Part shown: positions 1-4,233 of the stretch, piece by piece | How positions within the stretch are numbered: position 1 is the stretch's first letter | Layout of the letters: every line of letters starts with the position of its first letter | DNA from: Desulfobacterales bacterium C00003060 | GTDB taxonomy: Bacteria > Desulfobacterota > Desulfobacteria > Desulfobacterales > C00003060 | DNA length: 7,083 nt | Assembly: GCA_001751085.1 (NCBI GenBank) | Contig: MAXP01000251.1 | Coordinates: 1-7,083 of the forward strand | Direction of reading: 5' to 3' | Made by a program: the position numbers and the translations under genes | The notes under the pieces: model-generated | The model's database searches: none | What the model was told of the DNA's origin: nothing | The model's input: only the letters and a program-made list of their open reading frames with translations

Positions 1-476
1 GTGATGGAGCCGATCAAGAAGACCCCGGCAAGGCCCACACAGACATTTCCAAGCTTTCTGTGGATCACACTCCCCATGATCGCCTTGGCAAAGATGTGGA
101 AGAGGTCTGTTCCGACAACCAGGATGCCCTTGATGCCTGCGCTCATCAGGGCTGGAGTAATGATGAACCCGCCGCCTGCGCCGATGCACCCTGTGATCAG
201 GCCGGCCATCCAGCCGATAAGGATCGATATGCAAAAGATAAAGGTTCCGTAATAGGCCGGGCCGTAAGCCTTTTTGCCGCCCAGCAGCTCCGGCATGGCC
301 CCGCCGATCTCATCAGCAAAAGCAACACCCAGGATAATAATCGGAACGATCATCAAGCCGAGTGCGATCCGACGCTTGCGGTCCCGAAGTATGGTGTTTG
401 AGTTATTGATTTCCCATTTAGCAAAGGCTCTTGCCCCCATCATCATAAATTCGCCCCACTGTTTGAAGAAACTCAT
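1..476 (-). CDS. TauE/SafE family anion permease, copy A (partial, C-terminal part beyond window)
   Basis: This is the first 158 codons of an integral membrane permease of the TauE/SafE (DUF81) family. Members export or import small sulfur-containing or organic anions such as sulfite, sulfoacetate or sulfolactate. It starts at ATG 476-474 with a strong ribosome site (AAGGAGAG) about 8 bases upstream and has no stop before the left edge. The N-terminus (MSFFKQWGEFMMMGAR) is amphipathic. TM segments lie near residues 37-55 and 76-98, followed by the family motif TGCIGAGGGF (95-104) and VGTDLFHIFAK (121-131). By hand alignment about 127 of 158 residues match the complete paralogue at 3505-2207. 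Differences cluster at residues 34-62 and 72-90, while 91-145 is almost invariant. It lies 163 bases downstream of a CBS-like gene, as in the other copy. The family call is firm; the substrate cannot be told from the sequence. Confidence 0.93.
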   Translation of the reverse strand, partial: MSFFKQWGEFMMMGARAFAKWEINNSNTILRDRKRRIALGLMIVPIIILGVAFADEIGGAMPELLGGKKAYGPAYYGTFIFCISILIGWMAGLITGCIGAGGGFIITPALMSAGIKGILVVGTDLFHIFAKAIMGSVIHRKLGNVCVGLAGVFLIGSI

Positions 477-556
477 GTAATCTCTCTCCTTTCCTGCATG
501 GTTTTTGTGTGTTGGCTCAATTGGCTGTTGAAACAATCTTTACCCCCTCCGGCTAC

Positions 557-574
557 ATCTGTTTACACCCCCTT
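557..574 (-). promoter_or_regulatory. Conserved leader element of copy A permease (AAGGGGGTGTAA)
   Basis: The 12-mer AAGGGGGTGTAA (minus strand, 574-563) is followed a few bases later by CAGAT. Its 3' end lies 87 bases before the permease ATG. The identical 12-mer, also followed by CAGAT, occurs 88 bases before the start of the other permease copy, although most of the surrounding spacer has diverged. Conserved sequence plus conserved distance suggests a functional leader element, for example a protein or small-RNA binding site or an mRNA processing site. It could also be only residual duplication identity. The rest of the 477-639 gap shows only the permease ribosome site. Confidence 0.4.
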
Positions 575-639
575 TTTACGCCCGGATTTCATATCAAATG
601 GCACTTTTTCTCAGAATAAATCGTGCATATGAGACACCG

Positions 640-921
640 TTAAGTCCATCTTTCGTCCACTATGATACTCCGGCACTGGACAGGAATCGTTCGCCTATCT
701 CTTGATTTCATGTCACCTTCCAGTCCAACTTTCTCCAATGCATCCTCAAGCCTGATCATGCCCATGACCTCGTTTCCCGTAACTACGGCAACGCGCCTCA
801 GATCATTCTTCAGCATGACCTTGAGTGCCTCTGTGATCCTGTCTTCAGGACCCACAGACGGTTTCAGCGCAACCTCTTCTTGGATGGGCATGACAATCTC
901 TTTGACTGAAAGCCTTTTCAT
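640..921 (-). CDS. Small single-CBS-unit protein, copy A
   Basis: A 93-residue soluble protein. Residues 4-66 look like one CBS unit: an entry segment VKEIVMPI, then KPSVGPEDRITEALKVMLKN, a hydrophobic strand VAVV, and GMIRLEDALEKVG as the closing strand and helix. CBS units normally work in pairs that bind AMP, ATP or SAM, so a protein with a single unit would have to dimerise (family knowledge). No TM segment or signal peptide is visible. I chose ATG 921-919 for two reasons: homology with the paralogue begins there (MKRL), and the sigma54 promoter at 980-965 puts the mRNA start near 954, downstream of the alternative TTG at 981. The ribosome site is weak (GGGA about 13 bases upstream). It is about two-thirds identical to the protein at 3983-3714. 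The gene lies directly upstream of the copy A permease, which suggests a regulatory role in transport (inference). Confidence 0.8.
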   Translation of the reverse strand: MKRLSVKEIVMPIQEEVALKPSVGPEDRITEALKVMLKNDLRRVAVVTGNEVMGMIRLEDALEKVGLEGDMKSRDRRTIPVQCRSIIVDERWT

Positions 922-964
922 GCGGACCAGTGTCCCGACGAAGTTTGGGGTTTCAATAAAAAAA

Positions 965-980
965 AGCAATGGATGTGCCA
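965..980 (-). promoter_or_regulatory. Sigma54 (RpoN) promoter of module A
   Basis: Reading the minus strand, TGGCACATCCATTGCT is a full match to the sigma54 consensus TGGCAC-N5-TTGCW, with GG and GC separated by exactly 10 bases. A T-rich run follows. The predicted transcription start is near 954, giving a leader of about 33 bases before the CBS gene ATG at 921. The matching position in module B also carries such a site, which strongly supports function. Activation would need an NtrC-type activator, and one is encoded at 5632-4229. Confidence 0.88.
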
Positions 981-1086
981 AGAAACACGGGGGATGGTAA
1001 ATGGGCCAACTATTGGGAACTAAAGAAGATTATTCAAGAGTCGATGGCGTCTTGCCTGTGCCCGAAGATAGATCTCTGTCAGGATT

Positions 1087-1103
1087 TTTTACAAACTGTA
1101 AAA
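1087..1103. repeat. Inverted repeat TTTTACA-AAC-TGTAAAA
   Basis: A perfect 7-bp inverted repeat with a 3-base spacer, about 135-150 bases upstream of the predicted module A transcription start. That is the usual distance for an enhancer of a sigma54 promoter. Its half site TTTACA resembles part of the elements upstream of module B, but the half sites here are arranged in the opposite sense. An enhancer role is therefore only possible. Confidence 0.4.
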
Positions 1104-1163
1104 GATAGGCGTGAATGGAACGAAGAATGAAAAAGGAAAGCGTTCACAGAACAGCCGTCTTTT

Positions 1164-1208
1164 GTCATTGCGAGGAGTCAGCTACAAACGGACCACGAAG
1201 CAATCTCC
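1164..1208. repeat. Dispersed REP-like repeat (TCATTGCGAGGAG ... CGAAGCAATCTC)
   Basis: The two ends, GTCATTGCGAGGAG (1164-1177) and CACGAAGCAATCTC (1194-1207), match from memory the intergenic palindromic repeat of the type TCATTGCGAGGAGCGAAGCGACGAAGCAATCTC. That repeat is found in many copies in diverse bacterial genomes, including Desulfobacterota. The centre here (about 1178-1193) deviates from that form, so this may be a decayed or variant copy. The outer ATTGC/GCAAT arms can pair. It encodes nothing. Confidence 0.6.
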
Positions 1209-1386
1209 AGGCTTTGGGATCAGGATGGACAGGATATAGAGGGAACAAGGAAGCGAAACGAATGGAGCCGTAGACGGGAGGAAAGTTCTGTAAACGCTAA
1301 GTTATTTTTGCACCGGATGGACTGTCGAAGGTTTACTGAAAAAAATGTTGGACGTTCATCTTTCAAAACATTTCCGTACGGCACAA

Positions 1387-1408
1387 ATGTAACCTGTGAA
1401 CGTTTAAA
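1387..1408. promoter_or_regulatory. Possible response-regulator binding element upstream of module A
   Basis: ATGTAACCT (1387-1395) is identical to one half of the inverted repeat at 4215-4234 read on the minus strand. TGTAACCT also occurs in the element at 4133-4153. The second half here (GTTTAA, 1402-1407) is degenerate and two bases further out. It lies over 430 bases from the module A promoter, far but not impossible for a sigma54 enhancer. Confidence 0.3.
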
Positions 1409-1461
1409 AAACAACTAAGCATTTATGGAGGAAGGTTCCGGCCAGGTCAGGATTTGAGATG

Positions 1462-1486
1462 CGGCAGGGCCTTGGTGGCCCTGCCG
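1462..1486 (-). terminator. Perfect 10-bp GC-rich hairpin after the module B operon
   Basis: CGGCAGGGCC and its exact reverse complement GGCCCTGCCG are separated by 5 bases. The hairpin begins 38 bases after the stop codon of the 228-aa gene on the transcribed (minus) strand. No U-run follows on either strand, so it is not a canonical intrinsic terminator. It is most likely a 3'-end hairpin that terminates without a U-tract or protects the operon mRNA. Confidence 0.6.
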
Positions 1487-1523
1487 TGTTGACACCCCAA
1501 CCCTGTTTGGAAGGGAATATCAG

Positions 1524-2210
1524 TTAGTGACCCAGCTTCATGCCCCATCCCTCAAACATGAACATGATGGCAAAGCCATACCACAGGGTATAGCCCACAT
1601 AAAAAATCAAAGAAAAAAGGACAACGCCGATACGGTCACCAATCTTTTGAGGTTCGATCTCATAGTAGTTATAGGAAGACTCCACGGTCTTCTTCACCAC
1701 CGTGGCAACGATCTTGGCCTCGTCAAACTTCTCCTGGGCCTTTAAGTCCTTATCCATGGCCTTGGATGCCACCCACCAGTCATAAAGGACTCGCCTCGCG
1801 TCGTAGCCGTATTTGCTGGAGACCTCTTCCCCTCTATTGTAATACATATTATCTGCATCAGCCAGACAGTTATCAAGGATCTTGCCGAGATCGCCGGTTA
1901 CCGTTAACTCGTCCCCTGATATGTCTACCATTGCGCCACCCTTCTCAAAGAGTAGGGCAACCTGCTCGGCCTGTTTTTCATTAGCCATCTTCAAGGTCAC
2001 GCTCACGGAGGTCCCCATGAACTTGTCGGTTTCTTCCTTTACCTTTGGAATGTAGTAGGCCGACCCCTTGGATATGGAGTTATACAGGCTGTCTAAATAC
2101 TCCAGACCGTTCTGGCCTGCAAAAACAGGCGAGAATATGGTGATCAGCACCACAATAAATGCCACCATCATGCCAGCACCACCATAGAATTCCTTCTTGT
2201 TTTCTATCAT
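1524..2210 (-). CDS. Uncharacterised two-TM exported-domain protein linked to TauE permease
   Basis: A 228-residue protein I cannot assign to a named family. Residues 12-32 form a hydrophobic segment ending in SPVFAG, which could be a membrane anchor or a signal peptide cleaved after VFA. Residues 33-193 are hydrophilic, with a charged helical stretch 55-90, a likely beta/turn region 93-108 (VDISGDELTVTGDL) and an aromatic, basic segment 123-147 (two WW/YY clusters). Residues 194-219 form a second TM segment rich in Y, W and F. The middle part is therefore probably outside the cytoplasm. It starts at ATG 2210-2208, overlapping the permease stop as ATGA, with a strong GAGGAGG site about 9 bases upstream. 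It is thus translationally coupled to the permease and is probably an accessory subunit of it (inference). One cysteine (C115) sits in the exposed domain. Confidence 0.85.
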   Translation of the reverse strand: MIENKKEFYGGAGMMVAFIVVLITIFSPVFAGQNGLEYLDSLYNSISKGSAYYIPKVKEETDKFMGTSVSVTLKMANEKQAEQVALLFEKGGAMVDISGDELTVTGDLGKILDNCLADADNMYYNRGEEVSSKYGYDARRVLYDWWVASKAMDKDLKAQEKFDEAKIVATVVKKTVESSYNYYEIEPQKIGDRIGVVLFSLIFYVGYTLWYGFAIMFMFEGWGMKLGH

Positions 2211-3505
2211 GCTTTTGCCTCCTCTCCCTTCAAGACTCGAATATTTAAGAGGAACGTGCCGATCACCCAGACACCGAATGCACCGATTATAAGAAAAAAG
2301 AGCCAGACCCCAACGGTCTCCAGACCACTGGCCAGCCCCTTTGGTATGCTAATGACATCCATAGCGTTCAACTTGGCCGGCAGGGCAAGGAAACGATTGA
2401 CAAATCCTGCCAGAACAGCCATGGCGTAGAAACCACGGATCGTGATACCGGGAACGACCTTGGTGACCATGGCCCCAATCTGGATGCCGAGAAGGGATCC
2501 TAAGAGCATGCCCATGGCCAAGGTGTAGAAGATGAACCCGTAGATCGCGTACTGGCTTATTGAGGCATAACCTGCCGTGAACACGATCTGGAAGATGTCC
2601 GTTCCCACCGTAGTCATGGAAGAGACGCCCAGGACATAGACGAATATAGGAAAAGTCAAGAATCCGCCGCCAACACCCATGATGCCTGCCGCCATCCCCA
2701 CGAGGCAACCGCTGAAGACCAGAAAGACCCACGAAATACCGCGACCTTCCGGGACAAAGTCGTAATCGAATTTGACCATGGGGGGGATCTTCATGGCCTG
2801 GATCTTTTTGGGGAGATTTCCCATCTCAACCCCTTCTTCTTTTCCACCATGGGCACCCGTATCAGCGGCTGCGCCTGCTGCGGCCTTTCTTGCCTTAAGG
2901 AAGTCGGCCATGGCATAGATCCCTAAAAAACCCAGCATGCCGGAGTACACACTCGTAATAAAGGCATCACTGAGAACCGGGTTAATCTCGTAAAGTACGC
3001 GGTTGATCACCCCGCCAAGGGTCGCCCCTAGGATGGCACCGATCAGAAAAACCGCGGCAAGGGGTACGGAGACATTCCCTAACTTCCTGTGGATCACACT
3101 TCCCATGATCGCCTTGGCAAAGATGTGGAAGAGGTCCGTTCCAACGGCCAGGATGCCTTTGATGCCTGCGCTCATCAGGGCAGGGGCAATAATAAACCCG
3201 CCGCCCGCGCCGATGCAGCCAGTGATGAGCCCAGCGCCCATGCCTATGGCGATGGATACGATAAAGATAAAGGTATTGTAAAAGGCCGGGCTATAGGCCT
3301 TCTTGCCGCCCAGCAAGTCAGGCAGGGCATCACCAAGCGGCTCCGCAAAAGCGATCCCCCCGATGATAATGGGAACGATCAACAAGCCCAGTAAGGCCAG
3401 TCGCTTGCGGTCGCCAAGTATGGTGTTTGAGTTGTCAATCTCCCATTTAGCGAGGGATCTTGCCCCCATCATCATAAATTCACCCCACTGCTTAAAGAAA
3501 TTCAT
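2207..3505 (-). CDS. TauE/SafE family anion permease, copy B (complete)
   Basis: A 432-residue inner-membrane permease of the TauE/SafE family with the family's internal duplication. Repeat one holds TGCIGAGGGF (95-104) and VGTDLFHIF (121-129); repeat two holds AGIMGVGGGF (273-282) and VGTDIFQIVF (300-309). TM segments are visible near 36-54, 76-98, 148-170, 183-202, 257-280, 322-345, 355-371 and 397-421. The two halves are joined by a long hydrophilic, cytoplasmic-type linker (about 203-256) with an Ala/Gly-rich start. At 432 residues it is longer than the common ~250-aa members, because of the linker and an N-terminal extension of about 35 residues before TM1. The ATG at 3505-3503 has AAGGAGAG about 8 bases upstream. 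The family includes sulfite and sulfonate exporters; in a sulfate reducer a sulfur oxyanion is a plausible substrate, but the sequence does not prove it. Confidence 0.95.
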   Translation of the reverse strand: MNFFKQWGEFMMMGARSLAKWEIDNSNTILGDRKRLALLGLLIVPIIIGGIAFAEPLGDALPDLLGGKKAYSPAFYNTFIFIVSIAIGMGAGLITGCIGAGGGFIIAPALMSAGIKGILAVGTDLFHIFAKAIMGSVIHRKLGNVSVPLAAVFLIGAILGATLGGVINRVLYEINPVLSDAFITSVYSGMLGFLGIYAMADFLKARKAAAGAAADTGAHGGKEEGVEMGNLPKKIQAMKIPPMVKFDYDFVPEGRGISWVFLVFSGCLVGMAAGIMGVGGGFLTFPIFVYVLGVSSMTTVGTDIFQIVFTAGYASISQYAIYGFIFYTLAMGMLLGSLLGIQIGAMVTKVVPGITIRGFYAMAVLAGFVNRFLALPAKLNAMDVISIPKGLASGLETVGVWLFFLIIGAFGVWVIGTFLLNIRVLKGEEAKA

Positions 3506-3556
3506 GACACATCTCTCCTTTTCTGTACAATTTTCGCGTAGTGGCCCAATATCCTC

Positions 3557-3580
3557 CGGAGAACACCTCTCCGCTAGCGG
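3557..3580 (-). promoter_or_regulatory. Overlapping hairpin and palindrome in leader of copy B permease
   Basis: CGGAGA (3557-3562) pairs with TCTCCG (3568-3573) around a 5-base loop. The perfect 10-bp palindrome CCGCTAGCGG (3571-3580) shares three bases with that stem, so the two could be mutually exclusive in RNA. They lie 52-75 bases upstream of the permease ATG, between it and the conserved AAGGGGGTGTAA element. The copy A leader has no counterpart, which argues against an essential role. Confidence 0.3.
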
Positions 3581-3584
3581 TCAG

Positions 3585-3604
3585 ATCTGCTCTTACACCC
3601 CCTT
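3585..3604 (-). promoter_or_regulatory. Conserved leader element of copy B permease (AAGGGGGTGTAA)
   Basis: The minus-strand AAGGGGGTGTAA (3604-3593), followed by CAGAT (3589-3585), ends 88 bases before the permease start. It is the counterpart of the element at 574-557 in copy A, where the distance is 87 bases. The rest of the 3506-3713 gap is diverged between the copies apart from the permease ribosome site. Confidence 0.4.
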
Positions 3605-3713
3605 CCATGCCGTTTATAGTTTTTCAGCATTAATCATGCTTTCTGCCAAACAATCTCAAGTGTTCCTTCAAGGGCTGTTTTTCAAGGTATTCAGCATCTA
3701 CCCTAAGCCCCTC

Positions 3714-3983
3714 TTACTCCACCATGATCCTATGCCCTTGCACAACGATACTCCTCCCCCCTTTTGATTTCAGATCCCCCTCCAACCCGACTTTCTTTAA
3801 GGCATCTTCGAGCCTGATCATACCCAGAACCCTGTCCCCCTCGGTCACTCCAATCCGTCTCAGGTCATTCTTCAGCATGACCTCTATAGCCTCCGTGATC
3901 CTGTCTTCAGGCCCAACGGACGGTTTGAGTGCAACCCCTTCTTCCATCGGTATGATTATCGTTTCAACAGCAAGCCTTTTCAT
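3714..3983 (-). CDS. Small single-CBS-unit protein, copy B
   Basis: An 89-residue soluble protein with one CBS-like unit. Residues 20-45 are KPSVGPEDRITEAIEVMLKN followed by DLRRIG, and GMIRLEDALKKVG (54-66) is the closing strand and helix. A basic tail (71-89) ends in beta-like RIMVE. The stretch ALKPSVGPEDRITEA is unchanged between the two copies and is probably the ligand or dimer surface. I chose ATG 3983-3981 because paralogue identity starts there and the sigma54 promoter predicts an mRNA start near 4011; the upstream TTG at 4001 would be only 10 bases from it. GAAAGG, 6 bases upstream, is a fair ribosome site. It is the first gene of the sigma54-driven operon with the permease, 208 bases away, and the 228-aa gene. 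A role as nucleotide-responsive regulator of the permease is inference from CBS proteins attached to other transporters. Confidence 0.82.
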   Translation of the reverse strand: MKRLAVETIIIPMEEGVALKPSVGPEDRITEAIEVMLKNDLRRIGVTEGDRVLGMIRLEDALKKVGLEGDLKSKGGRSIVVQGHRIMVE

Positions 3984-4021
3984 GCCTGGCCTTTCGGTCA
4001 AGAGAACTTTTGCACATTTAC

Positions 4022-4037
4022 AGCAAGATATGCGCCA
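4022..4037 (-). promoter_or_regulatory. Sigma54 (RpoN) promoter of module B
   Basis: The minus strand reads TGGCGCATATCTTGCT. This matches TGGCAC-N5-TTGCW at every defined position except one (G for A in the -24 box), with exact GG-N10-GC spacing. The predicted start is near 4011, leaving a 28-base leader before the CBS gene ATG at 3983. The same promoter class stands at the same place in module A. Confidence 0.87.
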
Positions 4038-4066
4038 GAGACCCGACGGAAACAGTTGCCTGCGCG

Positions 4067-4079
4067 TAACATGTTGATA
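4067..4079 (-). promoter_or_regulatory. IHF binding site
   Basis: The minus strand reads TATCAACATGTTA, an exact match to the IHF consensus WATCAANNNNTTR. It lies about 56-68 bases upstream of the predicted sigma54 start, between the promoter and the inverted repeat at 4133-4153. This is the classical layout in which IHF bends DNA so that an enhancer-bound activator reaches the sigma54 polymerase. The consensus is short, so chance occurrence is possible, but the position supports it. Confidence 0.6.
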
Positions 4080-4132
4080 TTACAACACATCAAACCTCCG
4101 GCCTGAGCAAATCTTTCGGAACGACAACCGAC

Positions 4133-4153
4133 TTGTAAACAAATAGGTTACAA
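4133..4153. promoter_or_regulatory. Putative enhancer (UAS) for the NtrC-type regulator, site 1
   Basis: A perfect 6-bp inverted repeat, TTGTAA-N9-TTACAA, about 120-140 bases upstream of the predicted module B start. The minus strand reads TGTAACCT in its left half, an 8-mer shared with sites at 4216-4233 and 1388-1395. Position and symmetry suit binding of a Fis-type HTH dimer such as that of the adjacent regulator. Binding itself is inferred. Confidence 0.55.
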
Positions 4154-4215
4154 ACGGGGGAAATATCAGCGGGCGTGAATGCGGAAGGGTCTTGAAATTA
4201 CAGGGAATTAATGGG

Positions 4216-4233
4216 TGTAACTTTTAGGTTACA
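4216..4233. promoter_or_regulatory. Putative enhancer (UAS) for the NtrC-type regulator, site 2
   Basis: TGTAAC-TTTTAG-GTTACA is a perfect 6-bp inverted repeat with a 6-base spacer. It lies about 205-222 bases upstream of the predicted module B start and overlaps the last codon and stop of the response regulator gene. It shares TGTAACCT with site 1. It could alternatively form a weak hairpin at the end of the regulator mRNA, but it lacks GC content and a U-run. Confidence 0.5.

Larger units (their letters stand above)
1..980 (-). repeat. Duplicated transport module, copy A (partial)
   Basis: This sigma54 promoter - CBS gene - TauE gene block is paralogous to 3030-4037. Gene order, strand, promoter class and start codons are the same in both. 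Coding parts remain recognisable at DNA level, with long blocks of near identity around 60-170 versus 3088-3198. The gap between the two genes (163 versus 208 bases) and the region upstream of the promoter have largely diverged. Whether a 228-aa homologue follows in copy A cannot be seen. Confidence 0.85.
982..1523. other. Intergenic region between module B end and module A promoter (no gene seen)
   Basis: These 542 bases hold no coding sequence I can support. From the module B end leftward they contain a perfect hairpin (1462-1486), a TGTAACCT element (1387-1408), a weak TGTAA-N8-TTATT element (1290-1307), a dispersed repeat (1164-1208) and an inverted repeat (1087-1103). About 100 bases without recognisable motifs precede the sigma54 promoter at 980. 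The only short reading frame, 1414-1220 on the minus strand, has low-complexity composition and no ribosome site, and it runs across the dispersed repeat. Confidence 0.7.
3030..4037 (-). repeat. Duplicated transport module, copy B counterpart
   Basis: This is the counterpart of 1-980: a sigma54 promoter at 4037-4022, a CBS gene, and the first 158 codons of the TauE permease. It was recognised by matching gene order and by roughly 67% (CBS) and 80% (permease) protein identity counted by hand. A tandem duplication followed by divergence, with the regulator genes kept only at the right end within this window, is the simplest reading. Confidence 0.85.

Noticed and set aside
563..600. Nine-codon frame MKSGRKKGV ending in the conserved leader 12-mer
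   Set aside because: It has no ribosome site, and the equivalent frame is absent in the copy B leader, so there is no sign of a conserved leader peptide.
598..620. TGGCAC on the plus strand near 599-604 as a sigma54 promoter
   Set aside because: No TTGC follows at the required spacing, and the orientation points away from any gene here.
985..1060. IHF site upstream of module A
   Set aside because: Scanning both strands gave only partial matches to WATCAANNNNTTR; none is as good as the module B site.
1220..1414. 64-codon minus-strand frame in the intergenic region
   Set aside because: No ribosome site or recognisable motif; it enters the dispersed repeat region and overlaps a possible regulatory element.
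2349..2732. 127-codon minus-strand frame inside the permease gene
   Set aside because: It is another frame of the copy B permease, whose TauE motifs and 80% paralogue identity fix the true frame.
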